A program made the position numbers and the translations under genes. The notes beneath the pieces are model-generated. The model searched no databases. It had not been told where the DNA came from and was given only the letters and a program-made list of their open reading frames with translations. From JAPWJZ01 sp964575605 (GTDB lineage: Bacteria; Pseudomonadota; Alphaproteobacteria; Micavibrionales; UBA2020), in contig CAZNRN010000007.1 of NCBI GenBank assembly GCA_964575605.1, positions 62,001-126,000 of the forward strand: a DNA stretch of 64,000 nt, read 5' to 3'. Numbering within the stretch: the stretch's first letter is position 1; the number at the start of each line of letters is the position of its first letter. Shown here piece by piece: positions 1 through 7,996 of the stretch.

Positions 1-896
1 TGGACGATATGATCATGCTGCGCTCCGACGGCACGCCTACCTATATGCTGTCCGTTGTCGTCGACGACCACGATATGGGCATCACGCACATCATCCGCGG
101 CGACGACCACCTGACCAACGCCTTCCGCCAGCGCATGATATATGACGCGATGGACTGGAATGTGCCGAACTTCTCCCATATTCCCCTCATCCACGGCCCC
201 GACGGTGCGAAGCTGTCGAAGCGCCACGGCGCGCTGGCGGTGGAAGCTTACGCCGAGATGGGCTACCTGCCCGAAGCGATGCGCAACTACCTGCTGCGCC
301 TTGGCTGGGGCCATGGCGATATCGAGATTATCACCAGCGAGGAAGCGGCGAAAATTTTCGAACTGTCCGACATCGGCCAGTCGCCCAGCCGCATGGATTT
401 CGCCAAGCTCGCGAACGTCAATGCGCATTACATGAAACAATGCGACGACGACCGTCTGATGGGCTTGCTGCTGCCCTATCTTGAAAAAGAACTGGGCGCA
501 AAGCCCGACGAAGTCGGCCTGCAGCGCATGAAACGCGGCCTGCACGACCTGAAAGAACGCGCGCAGACCCTGATCGATCTCGCCAAGGCCGGCGCGTTCT
601 ACCTGCGCCCCCGCCCCCTGCCACTGACCGAAGACGCCGCCAAGGTGCTCGACCAGCCGACCCGCGCGCTTGTTGGCGAAATGAAGCAGGTGCTGGACAG
701 CCTGCCGGAATTCAAGCACGACAAGATCGAAACCGCGCTGAAAGAGTTCTCGACCAAGAAAGAGTTGAAACTCGGCAAAGTCGCCATGCCGCTGCGCGCT
801 GCGATTACCGGCACGACCAATTCGCCCTCTGTTTTCCATGTGGCGGAGATTTTGGGCAAGGAAGAGACGCTGGCACGGTTGAGTGACGTTGCTTAA
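1..896 (+). CDS. gltX: Glutamyl-tRNA synthetase, C-terminal part (5' end outside window)
   Basis: The gene encodes the enzyme that charges tRNA-Glu with glutamate in the cytoplasm. The reading frame is open from the first bases of the window, so the N-terminal part with the HIGH motif lies upstream. Visible are the conserved stretch TPTYMLSVVVDDHDMGITH followed by IRGDDH, the class I KMSKS-type loop written KLSKRHG (nt 209-223), and the helical anticodon-binding domain after it. The stop codon TAA (894-896) overlaps the stop of the convergent ygfZ gene by two bases. The family assignment is firm. I cannot tell from this fragment whether the enzyme is discriminating or non-discriminating. Confidence 0.96.
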   Translation, partial: DDMIMLRSDGTPTYMLSVVVDDHDMGITHIIRGDDHLTNAFRQRMIYDAMDWNVPNFSHIPLIHGPDGAKLSKRHGALAVEAYAEMGYLPEAMRNYLLRLGWGHGDIEIITSEEAAKIFELSDIGQSPSRMDFAKLANVNAHYMKQCDDDRLMGLLLPYLEKELGAKPDEVGLQRMKRGLHDLKERAQTLIDLAKAGAFYLRPRPLPLTEDAAKVLDQPTRALVGEMKQVLDSLPEFKHDKIETALKEFSTKKELKLGKVAMPLRAAITGTTNSPSVFHVAEILGKEETLARLSDVA

Positions 897-1672
897 GGCA
901 GCTTGAGATAATCGGGAACGATCACCTCAACAGGCGCGCAGTCACAAGTGAGGGCTGCAGTGGCGTTGGGTACCTTGATTACGGCGACTGCCGTCGTTCC
1001 ATCGTGTCCACAATGGCGCACTTCACCGGCTTCAATCTCCCCTTGCATCAGTTTAGTGCCAAACGACAGGTTTTTTCCTGTCAGGATAAACAGGCGGCGC
1101 TTGGCGATTGATTTGTTATGCATGCGCGCCGCTACTTCCTGCCCTATGAAACAGCCTTTATCCCATGCAACTGCGTTCAGCAAATCAAGGTTCACGTCGG
1201 ACATGGTTTCTTTCTCGGGGCGAATAGCGAGGCTGCCGCAGGGGATGCCGAGTGCAATGCATAGTGCGTGGTAAACGTATACTTCATAGGCCGGTAAAGT
1301 TTCAGGGGTATAATGACGGCTTTCGAGCGTCGGGTGACGCGGATCTGCCAGACCTTGTTCACTTGCGTAAACCTTTAAACCCGTCTCCGAAAATTCCACC
1401 TTTGCGCGCAGCTTGAAAATCGCCATGCGGCGCAGGAGGTCATCGGTGCGGGCGGCTTCGGTGTCGAGGATGAAACTGTCGCCGTCGCGGAAGATGAAGA
1501 AGTCATGCAGGAACTGCCCCTGCGGGCTGAGCAGGCAGGCGTAGAGCAAGCCGTCCGTCAGGCGGCGCATATCGTTGGTAATGATATCCTGCAAAAACTT
1601 CTCTGCATCCGGCCCCGCGACCCGGATCATACGGCGGTCTGAAAGGAAAGCGTCAGGCGTTTTTTGCGACAT
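893..1672 (-). CDS. ygfZ: YgfZ/GcvT-fold folate-binding protein
   Basis: This is a folate-dependent protein of the YgfZ family, which supports assembly or repair of some iron-sulfur enzymes. The family signature K-G-C-x-[IT]-G-Q-E is present as KGCFIGQEVAARM near residue 170, and the N-terminus has the usual SDRRMIRVAGPDAEKFLQ start of the family. At 259 residues it is slightly short for the family. The chosen ATG at 1672 lies inside the 3' end of the photolyase gene (20-base overlap), so the two are probably co-transcribed; a second ATG at 1630 would remove the overlap but would cut conserved sequence. Confidence 0.92.
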   Translation of the reverse strand: MSQKTPDAFLSDRRMIRVAGPDAEKFLQDIITNDMRRLTDGLLYACLLSPQGQFLHDFFIFRDGDSFILDTEAARTDDLLRRMAIFKLRAKVEFSETGLKVYASEQGLADPRHPTLESRHYTPETLPAYEVYVYHALCIALGIPCGSLAIRPEKETMSDVNLDLLNAVAWDKGCFIGQEVAARMHNKSIAKRRLFILTGKNLSFGTKLMQGEIEAGEVRHCGHDGTTAVAVIKVPNATAALTCDCAPVEVIVPDYLKLP

Positions 1673-3050
1673 TGTATGCCTTCAGCGCCCGGTCGCGCGA
1701 TTCAGCAAGATCTACCACGGGCGCGGGATAGGTTTTACCAAGCGTGACGCCCGCCGCCGATAGTTCAAGCGGCGAGGCTTCCCACGGGGCATGAACTAGG
1801 TTAGCGGGCAGTTTTTTCAACTCGGGGATATATTTTTTGATGTATTCGCCCGCTGGGTCGAATTTCCGGCTTTGAAGAACTGGATTGAAAATGCGGAAGT
1901 ATGGCGCGGCATCAGCGCCGCAACCCGCAATCCACTGCCAGCCCGCCGCATTATTGCCAAGGTCGGCATCAACCAGCGTATCCCAGAACCAGTCCTCGCC
2001 ATCGCGCCAGTTAAGCAGCAGGTTTTTTACAAGAAAACTGCCCACGATCATGCGCACGCGGTTGTGCATCCATCCGGTTTCCCACAGTTGCCGCATCCCG
2101 GCATCGACGATAGGATAACCGGTCAGGCCCTTCTGCCAGAGGCGCAGCAGTTTCTTGTCTTTTTTCCACGGAAATTTGGTGAACTTGGCGTCCCAGGGTT
2201 TTTCCGGGAAATCGGGCGCGTGATAGAGAAGATGCCACGAAAATTCGCGCCACAACAGCTGACGCAGGTAATCATGCGCGCGGTCGACCTTGCCGCTGAT
2301 GGCGTCCCATATCTGGTGCGGGCTTAGTTCCCCGAAATGCAGGTAGGGCGACAGGCGCGAGACACCATCGATGGCAGGGAAATCGCGTTGCGCCTTGTAC
2401 TTCGCTGCGGCATCGGCGGCAAAGCGTTTCAGCCGCGCCTTGCCCCCCTCCTCGCCTGGCTTCCAGAAATCATCCATGCCACCGTACCATTTGATGGAGG
2501 GCATCAGTTTCAGGTCGTCCAGCGTCAAACCTTCGGCTTTGGTGAAATTGACTTTCTTTGTGCCCGTCGGCGGGCGAATGCCGCCGCGTTCATGGCAGGC
2601 GCGCGAATAAGGCGTAAAGACTTTATAAGATAGCCCGGTCTTGTTTTTTATTTCCCAAGGCTCGAACAGAAGGGAACCGTTAAAGCTGTGCGCCTCGACA
2701 CCGTTCTCTTTCAGGTTTTCCTTGATGCCCTTGTCGCGTTCCATGGCCCAGGGTTCGTAGCGGCGGTTCCAGAATACGGCTTCTGCTTTGGTTTTCTCGA
2801 CAAAATTGGGCATCTCCTTGGCCGCATCGCCCTTGAGGAACACCAGCGGGATTTTTTCCGATAGCGCTTTCAAGCTTTGGTGCAGCCACCAGCGGCTGGC
2901 GCCGCCCTGCTTCCAGATGCCAGGGTTAATGTCGTCAAGAATATAGACTGCGATAACGGACTGGCCCGTGTCATGCGCGGCAGCCAGCGCCGGGTTGTCG
3001 CCGAGGCGCAGGTCGTTTCGGAACCAATGAATGACAGGTCGAGTAGTCAG
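1653..3050 (-). CDS. phrB: Deoxyribodipyrimidine photolyase, probable CTG start
   Basis: The product is a light-dependent DNA repair enzyme that splits pyrimidine dimers using FADH-. The C-terminal FAD-binding part is complete, with DADLGNNAAGWQWIAG followed by GADAAPYFRIFNP. The family N-terminus (VIHWFRNDLRLGDNPAL) is encoded at about 3035-2985, but no ATG, GTG or TTG lies in frame in front of it. The first in-frame TTG is at 2873 and would delete the first 59 residues. The frame opens after a stop just upstream of a CTG at 3050, which overlaps the TGA of kynA as CTGA and gives MTTRPVIHWF, a normal photolyase start and a normal length of 465 aa. An ATT at 3032 is the other option. It sits in a leftward run with kynA and ygfZ. 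Confidence 0.9.
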   Translation of the reverse strand: MTTRPVIHWFRNDLRLGDNPALAAAHDTGQSVIAVYILDDINPGIWKQGGASRWWLHQSLKALSEKIPLVFLKGDAAKEMPNFVEKTKAEAVFWNRRYEPWAMERDKGIKENLKENGVEAHSFNGSLLFEPWEIKNKTGLSYKVFTPYSRACHERGGIRPPTGTKKVNFTKAEGLTLDDLKLMPSIKWYGGMDDFWKPGEEGGKARLKRFAADAAAKYKAQRDFPAIDGVSRLSPYLHFGELSPHQIWDAISGKVDRAHDYLRQLLWREFSWHLLYHAPDFPEKPWDAKFTKFPWKKDKKLLRLWQKGLTGYPIVDAGMRQLWETGWMHNRVRMIVGSFLVKNLLLNWRDGEDWFWDTLVDADLGNNAAGWQWIAGCGADAAPYFRIFNPVLQSRKFDPAGEYIKKYIPELKKLPANLVHAPWEASPLELSAAGVTLGKTYPAPVVDLAESRDRALKAYNVAKNA

Positions 3051-4120
3051 GCGGTTTTATCCCAGTATTTGAATCCCATGCGCTCTTCCACGTGCTTCGG
3101 CAGCTTGGGTAGTTTGGAGCGCGGGATCAGGAAAGTCGAGAGCGCGAAGAGGTCTTTGAAGATGCGGTGCTTGCTGGCCGTCGCGGCGAGGTAATCATGG
3201 CCGGTCGAGCCGCCGCTGCCCATTTTCGTGCCCAGCATGCGCTGCGCCATCAATGCATGGCGGTAACGCCAGAGGGCCAGCAGTTCGTCGAGGTCCATCA
3301 GGTCGCTTAAAACCTTAAACGGAATTTGCAGCGCGGGCTGGTCGCGGTAAGCGGTGATGAACAGAGCAGCCTGCAGCGCCTGTTTTGACAGGCGCCAGGG
3401 CAGCTGTTCGCCGCCTTCCTTGCCGAACAGCTGGTCGAACTGCGCCTGCATCCCGTCGAGTTTTTTCAACTCCATGGAACGGCCTTGCGCGTTGATCATC
3501 CGGTTCTTGGCAATCGCGGCGCGGTCGCCGTCGATCATGTCGCCCACGGCCTTACGGTACGACTTCCAGAAGGAAAAATCGTTCATCTCGATAAACGGCG
3601 TACGCGAGAGCCATTTGTCCAGCTGCTCGATCAGCGAGGACTTTTTCATCAGCTTTGCCAGGTGTGCGCGGTCTTCATCGGGCAGGAAGCTTTCGTATGA
3701 CTTGCCGTCATAGCCCACGCGCGCTTCGTGCTGGAGTCCGAGACGTATTTCAAGCTCGCGGAACTGCAGGCTCTGGAAGCCGGAGGCCGAGCGGAACACG
3801 TGCCGGAAATCGAGGAAGTCGAGCGGCGTCATGGTTTCCATGATATCCAGCTGCCCCACCAACAGTCGCAGAATCGAGGTCGCGCGTCCGAGGCTGGCGG
3901 CGACAAGTCGCAGCGCCTGGTCGGTAACGACTTTCTGGCCGAACACTTTCTGGATGCGGTCGAGCTCAAACAGGATCAACTTGAACCACAGTTCATATGT
4001 CTGGTGCAGCACCACGAACATCATTTCGTCATGTGCTGGGCTGAGCGGCTTTTGCGCATCAAGCAATGTGGACAGGTCAAGGTAGGTTTTATAGGAAAGT
4101 TCTTTGGTTTTTTTTGGCAT
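3047..4120 (-). CDS. kynA: Tryptophan 2,3-dioxygenase
   Basis: This haem dioxygenase opens the indole ring of tryptophan to N-formylkynurenine, the first step of the kynurenine pathway. Family motifs are the distal-pocket sequence FVVLHQTYELWFKLILFELD near residue 35, the proximal haem-ligand region WRYRHALMAQRMLG near residue 290 and the following glycine-rich GSGGSTGHDYL. At 357 aa it is longer than many bacterial forms (about 280-300 aa) and closer to the animal enzyme. It starts two bases after the stop of the upstream CDF gene and its TGA overlaps the presumed photolyase start, so the genes look co-transcribed. No other kynurenine-pathway gene is in the window. Confidence 0.95.
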   Translation of the reverse strand: MPKKTKELSYKTYLDLSTLLDAQKPLSPAHDEMMFVVLHQTYELWFKLILFELDRIQKVFGQKVVTDQALRLVAASLGRATSILRLLVGQLDIMETMTPLDFLDFRHVFRSASGFQSLQFRELEIRLGLQHEARVGYDGKSYESFLPDEDRAHLAKLMKKSSLIEQLDKWLSRTPFIEMNDFSFWKSYRKAVGDMIDGDRAAIAKNRMINAQGRSMELKKLDGMQAQFDQLFGKEGGEQLPWRLSKQALQAALFITAYRDQPALQIPFKVLSDLMDLDELLALWRYRHALMAQRMLGTKMGSGGSTGHDYLAATASKHRIFKDLFALSTFLIPRSKLPKLPKHVEERMGFKYWDKTA

Positions 4121-4122
4121 GA

Positions 4123-4938
4123 TCAGCCGTTCTTGGGGGCGGGTGCTGCGGGTTTGTTATCCGCTTTGGGTACAGGTGCAGCCTTGGCGTTGTCGTTCGA
4201 GGCCTCGAGATTGAAGACGCGGCTGACGGCTTTTTTCAGGCTGAAGGCATGCTTCGGCGCATGCTTGAGCTGCGGCTTTGCAGGTGCGGGGGCGTCCTTT
4301 TTGTCCTTCTTGCTTTCCTCGCTCAAAATCTTGATCGCTTCGCCGCCGATTTCGACTGCGGTTTTGAGGAAGAGACCAGAGATAACGACACCGACAACGA
4401 TATCAGGAATGGGTGACATCAACAGGCGCCCGATACCAGCCGCCGCAAGTACGCCGACGTTAGAAATCATGTCATTCTTCATGCAGGCGATCGTCGACTT
4501 CATATTGATGTTGTCGTTGCGGTACGGGTACAGCAATGCATAAGACGCCGTATTGGCCGCCAATGCGAGTGCGCCAACGATACCCATTGCCGCCATGACC
4601 GGCATAACCGGATTGAAAATTGCTACACCTGCGGCAATGAGGACTCCTGCTCCCATCACGCCCATTACGGCAGCCTTTGTCAGCGCGACGCCAGCCTGCC
4701 ATTTGCGGGATTTGTTCTGCACCACAATGCTGCTGCCCGACGACAGCGCGTCGCCTGCCATGTCCAGCGTATCGGCGACCATGGCCTTCGATCCGGCCAT
4801 GTAACCCGTCACGCCTTCGATTACTGCCATGGTGGCATTGATTGCGAAAACAGCTTTAAGGACGCGGGCGTGTTTCTTGCCTAGCGGCGTATCGCTCTCC
4901 TGCGTATGGGAATGAGAGTGATCGTGCGAGTGGCCCAT
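4123..4938 (-). CDS. Cation diffusion facilitator transporter without C-terminal domain
   Basis: The protein is an inner-membrane CDF-family metal/proton antiporter. It opens with a His-rich metal-binding tail (GHSHDHSHSHT), followed by about six membrane segments. Transmembrane segment 2 keeps the D-x3-D pair of site A (LDMAGDALS). In segment 5 the usual H-x3-D reads C-x3-D (CMKNDMISN), so one ligand is Cys. After segment 6 (IPDIVVGVVISGLFL) there is no cytoplasmic ferredoxin-like domain, only a charged, low-complexity tail of about 70 residues. CDF proteins without that domain are known but are the minority. It is the first gene of the leftward run with kynA, phrB and ygfZ. The transported metal is unknown. 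Confidence 0.8.
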   Translation of the reverse strand: MGHSHDHSHSHTQESDTPLGKKHARVLKAVFAINATMAVIEGVTGYMAGSKAMVADTLDMAGDALSSGSSIVVQNKSRKWQAGVALTKAAVMGVMGAGVLIAAGVAIFNPVMPVMAAMGIVGALALAANTASYALLYPYRNDNINMKSTIACMKNDMISNVGVLAAAGIGRLLMSPIPDIVVGVVISGLFLKTAVEIGGEAIKILSEESKKDKKDAPAPAKPQLKHAPKHAFSLKKAVSRVFNLEASNDNAKAAPVPKADNKPAAPAPKNG

Positions 4939-5095
4939 TTGCCTTCCAATAACCTAAAACATTGATTTTAAAGTCAATTCAACCCTTTTTGGGGTCGTTT
5001 CAGAAGTGCCAGCCAAGATAACTATCAGATTTCGGGTTTAACTTAATTGATTTGGCGGGGCTTGTCAAAAACAAGAAAAATGTCCTCGGCCTACC

Positions 5096-5109
5096 TTGAC
5101 GCAGGTCAA
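5096..5109 (+). promoter_or_regulatory. FnrL/FixK-type box upstream of hemN
   Basis: The sequence TTGACGCAGGTCAA is a 14-base dyad matching the TTGAY-N4-RTCAA pattern of alphaproteobacterial FNR/FixK proteins. It is centred about 60 bp before the hemN start. If the regulator binds at the class II position (-41.5), transcription would begin near 5144 and TAGACT at 5132-5137 would be the -10 element. hemN genes are classic targets of these oxygen-sensing regulators. The assignment comes from the pattern and the context. Confidence 0.7.
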
Positions 5110-5123
5110 TTTGAAACGTCCAG

Positions 5124-5152
5124 CCTCTTGTTAGACTTTAATTAACAAGAGG
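5124..5152. repeat. Perfect 10-bp inverted repeat in front of hemN
   Basis: The arms are CCTCTTGTTA (5124-5133) and TAACAAGAGG (5143-5152), separated by nine bases. The right arm contains the AAGAGG ribosome-binding site of hemN. If the transcript starts upstream of 5124, the hairpin would hide that site; if it starts near 5144, the dyad instead overlaps the -10 region and could be an operator. Confidence 0.75.
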
Positions 5153-5162
5153 ATAAGACGTT

Positions 5163-6509
5163 ATGACCCAAAACCTTCTGCTTAAATACAACGGGAACGT
5201 GCCGAGGTATACCAGTTACCCGACGGCGCCGCATTTCAAGCCAGTGACCGAGGGTGGCGTTGCCTCGTCACTTGCCCATTTGCCTGCGGAGGAGCCTGTA
5301 TCGGTTTACGTCCATGTCCCTTATTGCAAAGAAATGTGCTGGTACTGCGGCTGCCATACGCTTGCGACGCGAAAATACGCGCCTGTCGAGGACTACACGA
5401 CGCTTTTGCTGCGTGAAGTTGAAATACTGGCCGAAAAATTGCCCGGTAAACTGAAAGTGGCTCACCTGCACTTCGGCGGCGGTTCGCCAACCATGCTACA
5501 GCCCGATGACTTCAACCGGATCATGGATACGTTGCGGGAACGTTTCGAATTCATGGCAGGTACGGAAATCTGCATCGAAGCCGACCCACGCGGCATCACG
5601 CACGACAAGGCGGAAACCTATGCGCGTTGCGGTGTCAACCGCATGAGTTTCGGCATTCAGGATTTCTCACATCAGGTACAGGCCGCCATCAACCGTGTCC
5701 AAAGTCCTGCCGTCGTCGAAAAAGCCCTTGGCTTGTTGCGGGGTTTCGGCATTGAAAGGTTTAATTTTGATCTGATGTACGGCCTCCCCCGCCAGACAGT
5801 TAAAAACGTTGAAGAGACTATTTACCGCTCATTACAGTTCAGCCCTGACCGTATTGCTTTCTTCGGCTATGCGCATGTACCCTGGATGAAAAAACACATG
5901 CGCCTTATCAAGGACGAAGACCTGCCGGATGCATCGGCGCGCATCGAACAGTTCGCCCGGGGTGAATCCCTGCTTTGCTCGGTCGGCATGGTGCCCGTGG
6001 GGCTTGACCATTTTGTACGCATCGGCGATGAAATGCATAAAGCGTTGCAGACGCGCACGCTGGCGCGGAACTTCCAGGGCTACACTACTGATAACGCCCG
6101 GACGCTTCTTGGCCTCGGCATGTCATCGATTTCACAGCTGGAAGACGCTTACGTGCAAAACTATTCCAACATCACCGAATATTCTGCCGCTGTGCTGGCA
6201 GGGACGCTGCCTGCTTTCCGCGGCCACCGCCTGACCACCGAAGACAAGCTGCGCGCAGAGATTATCAGCACGCTTATGTGTTACTTCGAGGCCGATATTC
6301 CGGCAATTCTGCGTCAACACGGCTGGCCCGAAACTGCTTTCGACGAAACGGTCGCCGGTATGGCAGAAATGGTGTCCGACGGTCTTGTTAGCGTTGATCA
6401 AGGCGTTATCCGTGTATCGCAAAATATGAGGCAGGCCGTGCGCGTTGTCGCGGCGCGCTTTGACGCCTATTTCACTGGCCTCGTTGGCAAGCACGTGCAG
6501 GCCGCATGA
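5163..6509 (+). CDS. hemN: Oxygen-independent coproporphyrinogen III oxidase
   Basis: This radical SAM enzyme converts coproporphyrinogen III to protoporphyrinogen IX without oxygen, in haem synthesis in the cytoplasm. The cluster-binding motif C-x3-C-x2-C-x-C is seen in YVHVPYCKEMCWYCGCHT (residues about 50-67), followed by the glycine-rich HFGGGSPTML SAM-binding stretch. The length of 448 aa is normal for true HemN rather than the shorter HemW. An AAGAGG ribosome-binding site lies 10 bases before the ATG. An FnrL/FixK-type box upstream suggests induction at low oxygen. The stop overlaps the next gene's start as ATGA, so the downstream hydroxylase is translationally coupled. Confidence 0.96.
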   Translation: MTQNLLLKYNGNVPRYTSYPTAPHFKPVTEGGVASSLAHLPAEEPVSVYVHVPYCKEMCWYCGCHTLATRKYAPVEDYTTLLLREVEILAEKLPGKLKVAHLHFGGGSPTMLQPDDFNRIMDTLRERFEFMAGTEICIEADPRGITHDKAETYARCGVNRMSFGIQDFSHQVQAAINRVQSPAVVEKALGLLRGFGIERFNFDLMYGLPRQTVKNVEETIYRSLQFSPDRIAFFGYAHVPWMKKHMRLIKDEDLPDASARIEQFARGESLLCSVGMVPVGLDHFVRIGDEMHKALQTRTLARNFQGYTTDNARTLLGLGMSSISQLEDAYVQNYSNITEYSAAVLAGTLPAFRGHRLTTEDKLRAEIISTLMCYFEADIPAILRQHGWPETAFDETVAGMAEMVSDGLVSVDQGVIRVSQNMRQAVRVVAARFDAYFTGLVGKHVQAA

Positions 6510-7684
6510 GAACGGATTTTGATATCATCGTTATCGGCGGCGGCCCGGCGGGGCTATGCTTTGCCGCACTTATGGCGGATTCAGGGCTTTCGGTTTGTGT
6601 CCTGGAGCAACGCGATAAGAAGACATGGGCAGAGCCAGCCTATGACGGCCGTGAGATTGCGCTGACGCATCTTTCCCGGCAGCTGACCGAGAGAGCGGGT
6701 ATATGGCAGCGCATCACACCGAAAGCGATTTCCTCTATCAAGCGTGCGGAAGCAATCAATGGGCTTTCGGGAGATGTTATCCGGTTTAACCCAGAAGGCA
6801 CCGGGCGGGACAGGCTCGGCTTCCTGGTGTCCAATCACCTGATCGCCAAGGCCGCCTACGAAGCTGCCTCGGTATGCGTTAATGTCACGCTGCGTGACAA
6901 AACGTCCGTCGCTGATGTTTCCTACGCCGCCCGGCATGTCGCCGTACATTTGCAAAATGGCAGGAAGCTGACGGCACGCCTTGCCGTCGCTGCCGACGGA
7001 AGATTTTCACAAACGCGGCGTATTGCTGGTATTACCACCTCGCAGCGCGATTTCGGCAGGATTTGCATTGTCTGCCGCATGAGCATCAGCGGCGAACATG
7101 GTTCAACCGCGCGTGAATATTTCATCGATGAGCGCACACTTGCAGTACTGCCCATGAACGAAAATAAATGCTCTGTGGTGCTTACACTGGAACCGGTTCA
7201 GGCCGAAGAAATACTTGGCCTTGATGCGGCACGTTTCAGCCAGGAAATGACTGAATGGACGGAGGGTAAATTCGGCACTATGACGCTGGATAGCGGGTTG
7301 CACCCCTACCCCCTCGTTGGCGTCTATGCGAGAAAGTTCAGCCATGAACGCCTTGCGTTATTGGGGGATGCAGCCGTAGGCATGCACCCCGTTACAGCGC
7401 ATGGTTTCAATTTAGGCTTGAAAGGGGCTTCTACCCTTGCCCGTCGCGTGCAGGAAACCGCGCGTCTGGGTGGCGACATCGGAAGCGAAGAATGCTTGAG
7501 AGAATACGAGAATAAGCATCGTGCAGCCACTTTGCCCTTATACCTTGCCACAAATCTGCTGGTGCAGATTTATACCAAGACGTCACCTCTGTCGGCGATC
7601 GCACGCAGAACACTGATGCGGGCAGGTGCTGCATTTGGACCTGCACGACGCATCGTCACACGCTCACTTACCAGCGCAAACTAA
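6506..7684 (+). CDS. FAD-dependent UbiH/UbiM-family hydroxylase
   Basis: The product is a class A flavin monooxygenase of the UbiH/UbiF/Coq6 group, which hydroxylates the ring of ubiquinone precursors. It has the N-terminal dinucleotide fold (GGGPAGLCFA, residues about 10-19), the middle DGRFSQTR motif and the C-terminal FAD-binding motif GDAAVGMHPVTAHGFNLGL. The GMHPVTAHGFNLGL form resembles the UbiM subgroup more than classical UbiH (LHPIAGQGFNLGLRD), as far as I recall those sequences. It is coupled to hemN by a 4-base overlap, so an oxygen-using enzyme may be co-expressed with an oxygen-independent one. The exact ring position cannot be told. Confidence 0.85.
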   Translation: MRTDFDIIVIGGGPAGLCFAALMADSGLSVCVLEQRDKKTWAEPAYDGREIALTHLSRQLTERAGIWQRITPKAISSIKRAEAINGLSGDVIRFNPEGTGRDRLGFLVSNHLIAKAAYEAASVCVNVTLRDKTSVADVSYAARHVAVHLQNGRKLTARLAVAADGRFSQTRRIAGITTSQRDFGRICIVCRMSISGEHGSTAREYFIDERTLAVLPMNENKCSVVLTLEPVQAEEILGLDAARFSQEMTEWTEGKFGTMTLDSGLHPYPLVGVYARKFSHERLALLGDAAVGMHPVTAHGFNLGLKGASTLARRVQETARLGGDIGSEECLREYENKHRAATLPLYLATNLLVQIYTKTSPLSAIARRTLMRAGAAFGPARRIVTRSLTSAN

Positions 7685-7720
7685 ACACTTTTGAATAGAA
7701 AAATCAAAGTTGGGAATTAA

Positions 7721-7774
7721 TGGTGCCCCTGGTCGGACTCGAACCAACACACCTCTCGGTACCTGATTTTGAGT
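7721..7774 (-). pseudogene. 3' half of a disrupted tRNA-Leu(CAA), left end of the island
   Basis: On the minus strand this encodes the anticodon loop CTCAAAA, the variable arm, the T arm with loop TTCGAGT, the acceptor strand CAGGGGC, A and the CCA end (7721-7723). The matching 5' half (acceptor GCCCCTG, anticodon stem CCTGA) is at 43593-43632. Joined, the two halves give perfect 7-bp acceptor and 5-bp anticodon stems. The shared core is GATTTTGAGT (7765-7774). To the right of the core the sequence is no longer tRNA-like, so this copy cannot fold alone. The rest of 7685-7996 holds only the integrase-type repeats and a short leader for the next gene. Confidence 0.88.
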
Positions 7775-7833
7775 GAGCCCTGAGATGCCTAACCCATTGA
7801 TCTTTCGTTGTGATTTCCCATGTCTAGGGGTGC

Positions 7834-7853
7834 TGTGTAAGAAACTGTGTAAG
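7834..7853 (+). repeat. Paired TGTGTAAG repeats, possible integrase arm sites
   Basis: TGTGTAAG occurs at 7834-7841 and 7846-7853, 12 bp apart and about 60 bp inside the left attachment core. A pair with nearly the same sequence and spacing (TGTGTAAG / TGTGTAAC) lies at 43500-43518 near the right core. Direct repeats of this type flanking att cores are typical arm-binding sites of tyrosine integrases. The function is inferred from position. Confidence 0.5.
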
Positions 7854-7996
7854 TTTTCAAGAGCTTATAATGCATAAAATGCCAGAATTAGACGACAGAT
7901 AACTGGAGCACATCCCATGCGTTTCGCCGTTTTATTATAGGATGCTATCATTCGAAAGTACCCGTCCTGAAAACAACAAGGGGTGAAATTCACTTT

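Noticed and set aside
1872..2327. Plus-strand frame inside the photolyase gene
   Set aside because: It is a shadow of the FAD-binding region, with no start site or motif of its own.
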